From Opisthorchis felineus (Eukaryota; Platyhelminthes; Trematoda; Opisthorchiida; Opisthorchiidae): a DNA stretch of 64,000 bases. The DNA lies in contig SJOL01009432.1 of the NCBI GenBank assembly GCA_004794785.1, positions 313,229 to 377,228 of the forward strand. Direction: 5' to 3'. The notes under the pieces were generated by a model. It did no database searches. It was given only the letters and a program-made list of their open reading frames with translations, and was not told where the DNA came from. The position numbers and the translations under genes were made by a program. Shown here one piece after another: positions 9,229-20,929 of the stretch (positions are counted from its first letter, which is position 1; each line of letters starts with the position of its first letter).

Positions 9229-12200
9229 CGCCATCAGAGACAGCAGCATTAGTGTTGATACTGATGCTTCACTTTAGGAAAACCATAAAGTTCATCTAAT
9301 TATGTTTAAAGCCTTAGAATGAAAGGGAGAGAAAAAGAGTGGACGAGGGAGGGGACCTAATGCTGGCCTATTCTGAGGTGCCTACACCTCCAAGCGATCA
9401 ATCAGACAACCTGGCAAGAAACTGGCAGCACGGACAGCAGCCATTTCTTGCAATGTCTCCAACCAAGCGTAGGCGGGTCACGGGGACCCGATCCTGGAAG
9501 GCGGACAACGTCAACACCCAAACTCTTCGTCATCTCTTCCACACCACTCTGCCAAGTCATACGTTTTCCACCTCGAGGTTTGCGCCATTCTGAAGCAGGC
9601 ACGGAGAACAGCCTTCGTCTCGGTAGACGGTGATTCGGCATGCGTAGAACATGGCCGAGCCATCGTAGTCGATGGTGCTGAATGAATCACTAGAGTGCCT
9701 ACCACATGACTAATTACCCGTTTTCTAATCACGCCACTAATCCGTTGACGCCATCCAAAACCGGCAACGCTTCTGAGGCGTTGGCGGTCTAAAACCTGAA
9801 GACGGTTCACATCATCTGTCCACAGAGGCCACGTCTCACAGCCATACAACAGCACAGCCCTTACTGTAGCCTGGTATACGTGACCCTTAAGACCCAGTGA
9901 TATGCCTTTTGTCATCACACGTGACGCAAATTAGCAAACGTGATTCGGGCCTTTGAGATTTTTGCACTGACTACATCAGACACATTTCCATCAGAGCCAC
10001 TATGACTGCCGAGGTATGTAAAATTATCCACAATCTCTATTGATTCTCCTTGAATTGTAAGGAGTATGTTCAGAGGTAGTACCTTCTGAAGCATGAATTT
10101 GCACTTTGAAGGTGCAAGTCGCCTTCGGATAGATGGTATGATGGTGGTCAGTCTATTCAACAGGGCTTGTGCATCGCCTTGATCTTCAAAGATGAGGGCG
10201 ATGTCTGCGTACTCCAGATCGACAAGGTTCTCACCATTAACAATTTGAACACCGGGGTTTTGAATACTTTCCAGCGTCCCCCTCATTATTCCTTCTATAA
10301 CGAAGTTGAACAAGACTGGGGGAGTGGACGTCACTTTTTGTGGAGAAGCTTTTAGCGAGCTTACCGTACATTCTCACGCCCATAAGTCTGTGAATATAGG
10401 GACCGGATTATGTTCACGAACTTCTGCGGCACACCCTGTTGAACAAACGTAGTTAACAGCACTGACAGATCGACAGAATTGAACGCACCCTTGAGGTCAA
10501 GGAACATCAAGACTGTGGGCCGTCTATACATGTGGTGTTGTTCTAACACCTGACGGAGTGTGGTATGATCAATGCTGCTCTACCCGGTCGGAATCCCGCT
10601 TGATGCTCAGGGGTCAAGGTTTCGCGTGCCACCATAAGATGAGGTGGAATCAGCGACGCCAGAAACCGTGTTACAATAGAAGTTAAACTAACATCTCTCT
10701 GGTTACTACATTCCTTGCGAGTACATTTTTTGAAAATGGGCACTATTATCGATTCACCCCAGTTGTCTGGGACGTTCTATTTTTCCCAGCTATACTCAAG
10801 TAGGCTAGACAGGTACTGGCTGAGAAACCTACCACCATCCTTGGACAGAGCAGGTGGAAGGTCGTCAGGACCAGCAGCACGATAATGCTTGAGTAGAGAT
10901 ATACACTAAGACACTTCTGAGGTTAAAAACTGCTTCATATTCACAGTCCACCTTTCTGTTGAAGGCCATAATTCCGCGCTGGAGGTGGCAGGTGGCTAAC
11001 TGAATTGCCGTTCGAAGTACTATGTTCAACGGTCCAAACGTTCTCCTCTGCTGGATATCATAGAGCCATTTTGTCCCCTGATAATTTCGATACAAGAGGC
11101 TCCCGAGGACCAGTCGAACGAATCAAGTGGAACAGCTTGCAGAGGCTTCCAGAATTTTTTGCATCCTCTATTTCTTCGGCCTTCCTGGTCCACCAAGCTT
11201 CTCGGTCTGCACGGACACTCAGTTTAACCTGGCGTCGGATGATTCGTCGGCTGGAGTTGTGGTTGCTGCCAGGGGTATCTGTCGCCGGACCTCCAACAAA
11301 GACATGGTCCTACCAGAGATCAAATGTTCGGATTAGGGTTTTGCTAGATGGTACCGCAAACAGAAGTTCCAGCTCTGAGTAGTGCTTTGGATATCTGTTC
11401 CCAGTGGCCGTTTATGTCCGACATCGGATCGTCCGGCAGGCGTTCGAGGAGCCGGTTCTGATAGTTTCGTTTGGTTTCTGGGCCCACTAGCTTTTCAATG
11501 GCTAAGTGAGGTGTGCGCGTTTTGCGTAGACCTGAAAAGCGCAATGAAAAGCAGCAGCACACAAGTGCATGGTCGGAGTCCATCCGCCAGCTTACGGACC
11601 GGAAGTTCCGCGATTCGAACCTAACCTCAGCATCTCGGCTGCTCCTGTCTAGGCTTGGACAACCTGGCAGCATCCCAGCCCTCGTGCCTCCTTCCGTTGG
11701 CATGGCAGCTAGGCACCGAAAGGGTTTGGTTTTGGGTTTTGGTTTATGGTTTCGGGCCTCAGCAACGCTTAGTCTACCTACCTTTGCGTTGATATCGCGA
11801 ACAACCACAATGATGTCCGAGATTTTTGCCGGCTGTATAAGAGCACCTTGGTCGTCATAGAAACAGTGTTTAGTAGATTCAGAGCTACAGTTAGTGGAGG
11901 TGTAAGCAGACACAATAAACGGTGCGATGGACCTCACTTTCTCGAGATTCTCTCACAGACTTGCCTAACGAACCATGCGGAGGCGACTGTCTGCAGATAT
12001 CCAGTCAAGCTTCCTCTCGTTCGCTCAATGCAATGCCCACTCTAGTGTATCCGGCTGCAGCGGCCTCTGCACCACTAGAGGTACGCAGCCGGAATCTGAA
12101 AGACGGCGAGGGGGCAGCCAGTTCAACTACAGTACCTGCTTCCTGTATCCTTGTTTCTGGCATACAGCATAAATCAATGAGAGATGGAATTAAGCTTATG

Positions 12201-12456
12201 AGTAAGAGCCACGTGTTGTCCTCCCTGGCTTAGTGTGCAGACATTAAAGGCAGCTAATTAGACCGGCTTTCGGGGTTTGCAAACAGATTTCGAAGTGTTT
12301 AGGGTTGTTAGTGAAGTCGGACGTACAGAAGCTGCAACTGAGTGTGATCAGCGGCTAGCAAAATGGTCAGGCCCAGTGCTGGGATCTGGGAAATTGGTAT
12401 ACAAATTTGGGTGGGGTAGGGTAGGAGAGGGAAAAAGTGAGAATGTAAGACGAGAG
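9229..12456 (-). mobile_element. RTE-like element family A, nested copy, near full length
   Basis: Read on the minus strand from about 12,456. An endonuclease segment (about 11,937-11,344) has VVVRDINAKVGRL and later MDSDHALV, the family SDHALV motif. The RT follows: AGFRPGRA (about 10,600), FLDLKGAFNSVDLS (about 10,500), ENLVDLEYADIALIFED (about 10,220). Then come DNFTYLGSHSGSDG, the [20 protein letters not shown] module (about 9,830) and the terminal WGPRDPP region near 9,470. The 3' tail at 9,229-9,280 is the shared AT/GAT-type ending. The catalytic box has YADI instead of YADD. A SINE lies in the endonuclease. Several frameshifts make it inactive. It is bounded by an 11-bp duplication. 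Confidence 0.8.
11589..11728 (+). mobile_element. tRNA-derived SINE inserted in the family A endonuclease
   Basis: Contains the promoter B box GCGATTCGAACC and the SINE body (CTGTCTAGGCTTGGACAACC, then GGCAGCTAGGCACCGAAAGG). The A-box half is missing, so the copy is 5'-truncated. It separates the AKVGRLS part of the endonuclease from SDHALV, and about 60 residues expected between them are not found. Confidence 0.75.
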
Positions 12457-12467
12457 GCTGCAAGATT
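12457..12467. repeat. Right target-site duplication of the nested element
   Basis: GCTGCAAGATT matches 9,218-9,228 with one difference. It restores the family B reading LLQD..G directly after the insertion. Confidence 0.7.
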
Positions 12468-13285
12468 TGGTGGGGACAAACCAAGACCTCGTGCTTTCTG
12501 GTGAGCCAGTCGACGTAGTTGATAAGTTCGTTTACCTGGACAGATGCATAATTCGGCCTGGTGAAAGGCGAACTCAATTACCGAATTGGGAAGGCCGTAG
12601 CAGTGTTTGTCAACCTCAGACATTCGTGGCGCCGAAGTGACATCAGTTTGACTGTTAGGGATAGAGTGTAGAATGCCGCAGTTTGATCTGTCCTACTTTA
12701 TGGCCACTGCATGTGGAATACCTTTGAAGGCTCTCTGTGTTTGACCATAGGTGTCTTCCAATCATTGTGAGGGTCTGGTGGGGGCACCGGATCAGTAATG
12801 CTGAACTACATCAGATGGTTTTCCGGAAAGTCCTGTCTCTATCGATAGATCAGCTGATCTTACCTCACAGGCTATGCTTTTTGGGCCGTGTACTTCGTAT
12901 GCTAGAGGACTATGTGCCTCGTAGAGCCCTATTCGTCCAGTCTTGTGCAAGATGGAGACGACTCAGGGGCGGTCAGTCCATGACCTGGCAGCGAAGCATG
13001 TAAACCCTTACCAGTCAACTGAGTCACGTTGGCAAATGCCGTCACCCCAGATGGGGACCACGGGACGAGACAAACCGGTGGCTAGCGACCCTGGAAGGTA
13101 TGGCTGTCGCACGGCCAGTGGCGGTTTTGCATCAAATCTATTGCCTTCACTGTGTAGCTCTCAATCCCTGCCCCACTGGACAAACAGATGCATTCGACAT
13201 CAATGGACTGATTGGGTCACCGCCTCCAACGTATGGCTTTTATTACCTTATTCTTCTTATCCTCTGTGGACGAAGCTGTAGAAGC
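12457..13285 (+). mobile_element. RTE-like element family B, 3' section
   Basis: Continues the plus-strand element interrupted at 9,228: DLVLSGEPVDVVDKFVYLD (about 12,490-12,545), YRIGKAVAVFVNLRHSWRR (about 12,573-12,630), then SVLLYGH, then LCFLGRVLRMLEDYVPRRAL (about 12,879-12,938) and GGQSMTWQRSM. The same C-terminal order appears in the family B copies at 20 kb and 50 kb. The part after 13,040 matches their 3' untranslated region (TGTTGCCTTCAGTG/CTATTGCCTTCACTG block). Stops are frequent. Confidence 0.75.
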
Positions 13286-15082
13286 TGGGACCACTGCCCC
13301 TCTGTGAGCTGAAAAACCGAACTGAACTCCGGTGCCAGTTCGTAGACTGTCCACCTCTCGGTCGCTTCCACTCAGCACAGGGCTGGGTATCTTCGTTACT
13401 ATCACTGACACCAAGCCACCAGTGATAAATACGAGCGCTTAACTACCAGGTTTGGTAAAAGGTAGGAAGAAAAGGCTAGGATCGGGTAGGGACTTAGCGC
13501 GATGAAGTCCTACGTCGTCAAGGAAAACAACCAAGAATAAGGTACCTGCGGACCATCATAAACAACGAGAGATTACGCTGGATTCAGTTGAGTTTCCTGT
13601 CAACGCCAGTTTCATGTGCAAAACGAGAGTATTTATCGAAAACTGTCCAATTTGGGTTCAATCAGAACAATAAGGTTGAAGAAAACTCGGGGGCTGCGCC
13701 TATCTGATGAGCCTCAAGGAGCGCGAAACTAGTCATGGGCTGTCGAAGAGTCTTCAGCAACCTAGCGAATACTGTGTTAAATCTAGACAATGTGTCTGGA
13801 CCTTTGTATGCATCTGACCATCTTAATTAAAATGCGGTCAGCGGGATTGACCCAGTCTTTTGCGAGCCACGCTCGAGGTAAGCCCAGCGACAAAAACAAA
13901 TGAACTTTACCTGGGTGGTCCTGCTAGTAAGTGACAACATGCGCACCACTGAGATCGAATGTGTGCCATGTCCTCCAACCATATGCAAGCATGCTCCGAC
14001 CAGGAAGCCACGAACATCTCTCAGCACTTAGTTTGACCGCTTCGATTTCGCGTTGTCATGTCATGGCCTGTTCCTCCGCGAAACTGCCGCCAACATGGAT
14101 GGGAACGGAAAATACTTTCTTGGGTAGATGGTGGTTGGCAATACGTAATACATGACTCAACCATTTTAACCCGGTAAGTTTAATCGGCTGCTTTAACTCT
14201 CCGGATTTGTTACCAAATTACTGCGTACACACCACCTCGTTGGGTATCTCCTGCAGCCAGGTAACTTGCTCTGCTATGGAGACACTGGTGATCAAGCGGC
14301 TGGAGACGCCGTCACGAAGGGGGTTGTGACGGGTTGTGTGCCTCCGTGACCCGTTGTGCTATACCGGGGAGTGTCTGTACAATATTCGCAATCTCTTATT
14401 TCAGGTTGCTTAATGGTTAGAGGTCTGACCAGGTTGGGAGTTGGAACCTGTGTGGTGGCTTTTTCTTTGATAAATTTAACGCGCTGGCGTTTTCCACCAA
14501 ACGACGGTCAGGCTTCTGACCCACTGACTTTGGTTGGGGACCCTAATGGTCCTCCTGTCCAGATCTGAGTGCCCTGGCGGTTCCTTCCACTCATGTACAA
14601 CCATGATTCCTGCAGTAAAAAACGCTGTCATGCCACACCGGTCGTCGCGTGGTGTAAGCAGCCGGGTTGCCTTGTGTTGCGAGATACGACAGGACAGGTA
14701 AGCAAAAACAGGCTACTGTTGAAGTCCCCCTTCTTTTTCATGTACTTTTCCCTCACCCTTCATGACCCCACCAATAGCACTTTCTTTGTAGACCTATCAG
14801 TCTTTCATCCTGTTAGGACGGTCAGAACCTAACGAACAGTTCTACCTTTTGTAACATTTCACTGGGACTTCGTTTTCTCTCTGTTGTGGCCAACTGAGCC
14901 GCATTGCTCTTTCTTCCGTTGGTTCATCTGCACTATTGTTGATCTTCATCCGGTGTCCTTTGTCTTCTTTCTTGAGGTTTTCCCACTCAAGTACTAGACT
15001 GTCAAACGTGATAGAACAAATTCCATCAAGCCCCTAAACCACCTAGCTAGATCACAGACACAACACATCGGTCGTGGCACCC
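13286..15082. other. Unassigned stretch
   Basis: No ORF longer than about 90 codons and no recognised domain. A 14.3-14.7 kb section with many GT- and CC-rich words looks like a dispersed repeat, but I see no second copy in the window. Confidence 0.35.
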
Positions 15083-15440
15083 TGCACCCTCGGACTAGGT
15101 CAGCCTCATTGAGCCAATTGCGTCAGACTTTTGAGTCATTTGCCCCGGTCAGGGTCTCCAAGTAAACCCTAACAACGGCTGCCTCGCGGTTCAAACTCAT
15201 AAGTCCGAGTCTAGGGGGAAGGTTCCCGGCCAAACTCTATGTTCCCCCACTGCCTTTTGGGATCAAACTTGAGTAAAAGGCCCATTGTTTGGTACGTCAA
15301 CTAGACTCCCTTCCTCGGCCGCCGGGAATTATTTGCCTGCACTGTGCTTTGTTCATTTATGTCCTCTACCCATCTCCCTTCCGACCCTACAAACAAACGT
15401 TTCCGGATCATTAAATTTTCAGTTGTCTGACCGGTGTGCT
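15083..15440 (+). mobile_element. 5' leader of an endonuclease-bearing non-LTR element (copy 1)
   Basis: Shares ordered blocks with 63,390-63,620: CAGACTTTTGAGTCA, an AACCTAACA-like block, a GCTGTCTCGCAGTTCA / GCTGCCTCGCGGTTCA block, and CAACTAGACYCCCTTC. In the right-edge copy this leader precedes an endonuclease start, so it is the 5' untranslated region of the same family. Confidence 0.65.
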
Positions 15441-15505
15441 CTCCGGCAACGAAGCATCAATGTTGAGCACTGATGTTGTGGTGTCGATGACGACGATGAT
15501 GCTGT
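15440..15505 (+). repeat. Retroelement 3'-tail signature
   Basis: The words CGAAGCATCAATGTTGAGCA and CTGATGTTG, followed by a GATGACGACGATGATG tract, match the tails at 32,328-32,382 and 53,914-53,977. Its presence between a 5' leader and its endonuclease suggests that a 5'-truncated insertion interrupts this element. Confidence 0.6.
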
Positions 15506-15599
15506 GCTTTATCCACCCGCCACCCATTAGCAATAAACAGAATAACACTTAATTCCGCGAGATTCCTTTTACGTAACAACTCTCAACCTCCATGTACAG

Positions 15600-16424
15600 T
15601 TAGTAAATAATTGAGGCTTCGCCATACCTTACACCCCTTAAATTTGATGTATTCCCTTTTTCTGGAACACGTGTGCAAAACCTAATCGTCGTCGTGCATT
15701 TTAAAGCAAGTAGGAGAAACCCAACTTTCTTCCCTCTCCGTGTGTCGGGTGTTCCATAAGCAATGACTATATGGAATATATGGTGTTGGGATAGCACTCA
15801 GCCTTAGGGCTGGATGCGCTTTACTGGATTCGATTCCAGTGAACAGTCTTTGCGCTGATAGGTCATCCAGCTCAATAAAACTCACTACTACTGTACGCGA
15901 AAACCGGTGCCTGTTTGTAGCATTAGTCTGTGTCCCAACGGACTGCAGTTCTGGCTATGAGAAGGATTCTCTTTGTCGAGACGTATGTAAGCTCATTCGT
16001 CAAGGAAGGAACCCCAATTTTGTCATTCTTGCTGGTGATGTGAATGCAAAGTTTGGTTGCCTGATCCATTTGGTACCACATCAGGGCGTGCTTACCGGAA
16101 TCGTTTCCCGATACACAGACAACGGGTTGCGTCTATTACAGTTGTGTGCTGACTATCAACTGTTCTTGACCTCCATGACTTTTCAAAATAAATGCCCGCA
16201 CCGTGTAACTTGGAGGCCACCAGGCACAAATCGACGTTGGACCCCATCGGATATCACACCTATCAGCCACCAATTGAGGGCCATGATCCAATACCTCGGC
16301 TTCTTTTGAGGCGCGTCATAGTGCATGCACGTCTGACAGTTCGCTTTCTTTCAAACTCGCAAGTCAACAAGAAGCATGTCAGTCCATCATCTTCGGAGAA
16401 CCACCATAACTCGGCAGTGTCGAT
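15600..16424 (+). mobile_element. Non-LTR endonuclease (EEP/APE-type) remnant
   Basis: About 15,600-15,800 reads TPLKFDVFPF, then LRVSG, then [12 protein letters not shown] residues in shifted frames. From about 15,800 it reads LDSIPVNSLCADR-like sequence, then VCVPTDCS, then PNFVILAGDVNAKFGCL (catalytic D.N of the EEP fold), then YTDNGLRLLQLCADYQLFL, then HRVTWRPPG. The expected QIDHI..S ending is replaced by PSDITPIS, so the terminal catalytic His is gone. The frame is open for 156 codons (15,839-16,309). It runs toward the N gap, so its RT part is not visible. Confidence 0.8.
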
Positions 16425-16583
16425 NNNNNNNNNNNNNNNNNNNNNNNNNNNNNNNNNNNNNNNNNNNNNNNNNNNNNNNNNNNNNNNNNNNNNNNNNNNN
16501 NNNNNNNNNNNNNNNNNNNNNNNNNNNNNNNNNNNNNNNNNNNNNNNNNNNNNNNNNNNNNNNNNNNNNNNNNNNNNNNNNNN
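16425..16583. other. Assembly gap (159 Ns)
   Basis: A run of N. The sequence to its right is the 3' part of a minus-strand family A element, so the missing bases should contain that element's tail and its junction with the plus-strand endonuclease fragment. Confidence 0.95.
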
Positions 16584-18890
16584 AGGAAAGGGACCTAGTG
16601 CTAGCTTACTACAATCATTCCGAGGTTTCTACACCTCCAGACACTCATTCAGGCAACCTGGATAGAAACTGACAACAAGAACGCCATTGACATCGATTAG
16701 CAGCCATATCTTGCAGCGTCTCCAATCACGCGCAGTGGGGGTCACGCGGTCCCCACTCTGTAAGACGACTAGCACCGACAGCACCTAAACGTGTCGTAAT
16801 CGCTTTCATACGCTTCTGCCAGGTCAAGGGTTGGCCACTTAGCTGTTTCCGCCACTCTGAATCGGACGGAAAACAGCACCTCTTCGGCAAACGATGGTTC
16901 AGCATACGCAATACATGGCCCAAGCAAAGCAGCTTCTGGTGTCGGCCACATTCTACAATGGAAGTCCCCTTTGCACAACCGAAAACTCGCTTTCTAATTG
17001 CCTCGTTACGGATCCTCCGACACCAACCTACACGAGCTATGGTCCTGAGATAGCGATTGTCGAACACCTGAAGACGTCTCAGTTCCTCTGCTCGAACAGT
17101 CCAAGTCTTACAGCCATACAACAAAACAGCCCGCACTGTAGCCTGATACACACGTCCTTCGAGATTCGGGGATATACCGCCTTGACGCCATAGGTGTCTC
17201 AAATTACCAAACGCGATCCGAGTCTTGCAGATTCGTTCATTGACCTCACCTGTCACACTAGACTCAACTAACACAACCTCCAAGATACGTAAAACGCCCC
17301 ACGAATTCGAGTACCTCCCCTTGGATTGTTAGTGGCATGTTCACTGACTGCATGTCCACGAGCAGACCTTACGTTTTGTGAGTTCAAAGTGCATACCAAA
17401 GGACGGTCAGTTCATCCAAAATACCTGCGCCTTCTCCTCCTCTTCGAAGACGAGAACGATATCGTCTGCATTTTCAGACGGACAAGGTTTTCGTCAGAGG
17501 CTATTTGAACACCGGGGTTTTGAAGACCTTCCAGCGTTCGTCTCATCATCTCATCGATCACGACATTAACTAGGAATGGAGAGAGTGGACATAGCTTTTG
17601 GAGAACACTCCTAATACTCACACGTCCGGAAGTCTGAGAATACAGCGAACGTATTATGTTCACAAACTTCCGGGGTATTCCTTGGTGGGCAAGCGTGTCA
17701 AGGAGAACAGACCGGTCAACCGAGTCGAATGCACCTTGGAAATCCAGGAATACTAAACTTGTGGGTCGTTTGTACGTATGGCATTGTTCCAGCACCTGAC
17801 GGAGTGTGAAGATTTGGTCAACGCAACCCGTACCAGGCCGGAACCCTGCTTGCTGCTCTCGAGTCAGTGTTTCACGAGCCACCATAAGGCGACGAAGCAC
17901 AAGTAACGCCAGCAGTCTCGTTATAACCGGGGTCAAGCTGATCCCCCTGTGGTTACCACATGGACTACGAGCTCCTTTTTTGAAAATGAGGACTATCACC
18001 GACTCCCCCCAGTTGTCTGGGACGGTCTCCCAATGCAGTCCTAAATACAGGCAAACGGATCAGACAAGCGCTGACTGAGGATTTCACTCCCGTTTTTCAA
18101 CAATGCGGGTAGGAGTTCATCCGGACCAGAAGCTCGGTGGCGCTTGAGTGAACGTATGCAGCCATAAACCTCCGAGGCCGTAGGGGGCTCCGCGTCCAGC
18201 ATCCATGGTTCCATGTCACTTGTGGGCTCCAGATGTGTGGCATCTGATGGCCACGATAGTAGTTGTTCGAAGTATCCGACCCAGCGGTCGAGGAGCTCTT
18301 CTTTCTTCAAGGTGGTCACTCCCTTCTGATCCTTGATGGTTTTGCTCACAGGTTTCCGGAGACCGGTCGGACGGATCAGCTGAAATAATCTTTGGGCACC
18401 ACTGGCTTTCTGGGCTTCCATTTCCTTGGCTTTCTGTGTCCACCAGACTTAACGGTCAGCTTGCACGCTCACTTTCAATCGACGTCTGATAATTCGTCGC
18501 CTCAAGTTATGTTCGGGACCGGCTGGGATATTTCCCCGAGATTTAAGCGATACCCTTGTTCGGTCTGATATCGAGTGCCTGAGTGAGCCTGGTAGCGCCG
18601 TGCCACAAGCAAAACTCCCAGCACTGTGCAAAGAGGTGGCGATCTCGTCCCAGTGTGAATTCACATCTGATGGTGGAGGATTTAGAAGAAACTCTAGATG
18701 CTGACTCTGGAAAATTCGTTTACCACCCGGATCTGCTAGTCTTTCAGTTGCCAGGCAATTTTTCTGCACCTTACGCGATCCTGGAAAACGAAGGGAAAAG
18801 CGACTCCGGACGAGTGCGTGGTCAGAATCCACAAATGTGTTCCAAAATGATCGGCAGTCAGTCATTGATCCGCACCATCGGTAACTGCGG
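16584..18890 (-). mobile_element. RTE-like element family A, 5'-truncated copy
   Basis: Minus-strand reading: end of the endonuclease (SFWNTFVDSDHALV, about 18,845-18,800), linker RRRIIRRRLKVSV, QKASGAQRLFQLIRPTGL (about 18,410), RASGPDELLPALLK (about 18,135), then RT with [14 protein letters not shown] (about 17,840), [18 protein letters not shown] (about 17,740) and [13 protein letters not shown] after a frameshift (about 17,460). It ends with [16 protein letters not shown] and [11 protein letters not shown] (about 16,730). There is a stop near 18,450 and a 1-base deletion before the ADD box. From 16,584 to about 17,955 it is nearly identical to 30,905-32,276 in inverse orientation. Confidence 0.85.
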
Positions 18891-18959
18891 GAGAAATCAG
18901 AAGATGGAAAGACCTAGTGACATGAGAAACAGCCTTGTCGATGTTACCTGATACGATCG

Positions 18960-19375
18960 ACTAGCCAAAGGAAGGCAACTATCATTGAAACAACAAATGA
19001 AAAAACCGCTGACTGATCCATTCTCAAAAAAAGCCAGTTGCAGAGATCGGCCAAGCACTTCGAAGAGCCGTTTAGCCGGTCTCATGCAACGCAGTCTTTG
19101 GAGACAGTACATGTGGGCGAATGGAATGTAGGTCCGTCAAGAAAAATTTACGATGTTTCTCTCCTGAAATGAGAAAGGGCACCAGGATAGAACTGTTTGT
19201 ATCCGGCCCTCTTCAAGGAAAGCGGAAAACCTCTAGTTATTCACTTGATGAAACCTATTGGTGCTATGTGGAGTAAAGAAAAGACGCTCACAGAATGAAG
19301 TATATCAGTATTCATCCATATCTTCAAAATAGGTATGCGAACACTATAAAGATCACCGTGACATTAGCCTAAAAA
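18960..19375. other. Non-coding spacer
   Basis: No gene or repeat recognised between the truncated 5' end of the family A copy and the SINE at 19,380. Confidence 0.35.
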
Positions 19376-19379
19376 GTGG

Positions 19380-19533
19380 TTCAGCTGTAGCACCCTTTCG
19401 GTGCCTAGATGCCATGCCATCCGAAGGAAGCTCGAGGGCCAAACTACTGCCAGGTTGCCAAAGCCTAGACCGGAGCAGTCGAGATGCAGAGGTCGGGTTG
19501 AAACCATGGGCCCTCCGTTCAGTAAGTTCGCAC
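19380..19533 (-). mobile_element. tRNA-derived SINE, truncated copy
   Basis: Read on + it starts TTCAGCTGTAGCACCCTTTC and carries the shared body down to the inverted B-box region (GTCGGGTTGAAACC). The A-box end is missing near 19,533. It matches the fuller copies at 20,751-20,929 and 46,210-46,388. Confidence 0.75.
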
Positions 19534-19674
19534 CATCTGAAGCTCAGTATTAGCCTGGTAGTTGTGGCATTGAAGGTGCTCTCTTATGCTACTCCACAAA
19601 GGTCGGCTGGTTCACATTCTACCCTCTGCCAAATTCTTTAACAACGTAACTGCTCGGAACAACCAACAGCGGTA

Positions 19675-20720
19675 GTCTTTCTTGAAATGAAAGCCGTCTT
19701 TGGTCCTGTTGACTGTCAGGCACTCCGACAGCGTCCATGAAGCAAAAGTGTTTCCCATAAGCTCTCGACTCTCTCTAAAGCGGACGCGCTCCCACCTCGA
19801 TTCAGTAATTTCACTAGTGGCAGGCAGCGATATCCTCTTTCATCTTCTCTCTTCAACTTCGTCGTTGATTTGATCATGGAAGATTTACTTCCAGCCTTTA
19901 GTGCCTCTGGGGTCGAAATCTCTCCCCCCCCATAGCATTCGCTCACAGATATCGAGTACGCAGACGACATAGTTCTCCTCGGCTCTGATGCTGTGGTAGT
20001 GTAGGCCATATTAAATCTAAATAATTATTCCTCACTTTTTTCGTACGCGCTTCGCACCCGCAAAATGCAACTTGCTGCTGCAAGACTGGGTAGGACCAAA
20101 TCCCAACCTCATGCCTGCAGATGGGCCTGTTGAGATAATAGGTAAACTTGCCTACCTGGTTAGCTGCACTAGCCTCAGTGGTTTGGCGAAAGACGATGTT
20201 TCCATCAGGCTCTGGAAGGCTAGAGCGCCTTTTGTCAGCCTTCATAATTTGTGGCGTATACGTGACCATCGGCTTCCCTATCAAGGGTCGCGTTACATCC
20301 TTGCGGTGCTCTTCATATTGTTGTCCGGTTCAAAAACCTGGCGGCTATGAGCTGAAGACGTTAAAAAAGTTCAGTGTTTGACCATATATATATCTTCGGA
20401 GCATTGTGCGAACCTTGTGAGAACGTCACATTAGTAAAGTGAAGTACGCTGAACGGTTTTAGGAAGAAATAACGATAGATGAGCTAGTCGCATTCCATGG
20501 TTCGCCCTGGTTTGGTCAACTTCTCCGTATTCCAGTTGACCGAATTACTCAGAGAACCTTTATTGCACAAACATGCGGAGGGTGAAAACAAGCCAGGGCA
20601 GGTCGAACAACGACCTGTCAGCGAAGTGTGAGGGCTATTACCAGCAAATCCAGTCGCACTGGTAATATCCGCTCCCGTGGATGGCTGTTCTGAGAGGGAA
20701 CGTATCAATGGGTAAGGGCA
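19675..20720 (+). mobile_element. RTE-like element family B, RT fragment
   Basis: Reads SSLFNFVVDLIMEDLLPAFS, then TDIEYADDIVLLGSDAV (about 19,950-20,000, with an intact YADD box), then a decayed thumb/C-terminal region with DWVGPNPNLMPADGPVEI and SGLAKDDVSIR equivalents near 20,090-20,215. Stops occur on both sides of the YADD box. The fragment lacks the fingers and the upstream endonuclease. Its 3' untranslated part continues beyond the SINE at 20,751-20,929. Confidence 0.75.
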
Positions 20721-20750
20721 TCGACATACATGATAAGATAAGAGGTAATC

Positions 20751-20929
20751 GTTTAGCTGTGACACCCTTCCGGTGCCTAGCTGCCATGTCACTCGAAGGA
20801 AGCACGAGGGCTGGGATACTGCCAGGTTGCCCAAGCCTAGACAGGAGAAGTCGAGATGCAGAGGTCGGGTTTGAGCTACGGACGTTCTGGTCAGTAAGTT
20901 CCCTCTCTAACCACTGAGCCATCTCGCCC
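20751..20929 (-). mobile_element. tRNA-derived SINE
   Basis: On the minus strand it starts GGGCGAGATGGCTCAGTGG, a pol III A box in a tRNA-like setting. It continues through a degenerate B box (GCTCAAACCCGACC) and the family body to GGTGTCACAGCTAAAC. It lies within the 3' part of a family B fragment. Confidence 0.8.
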
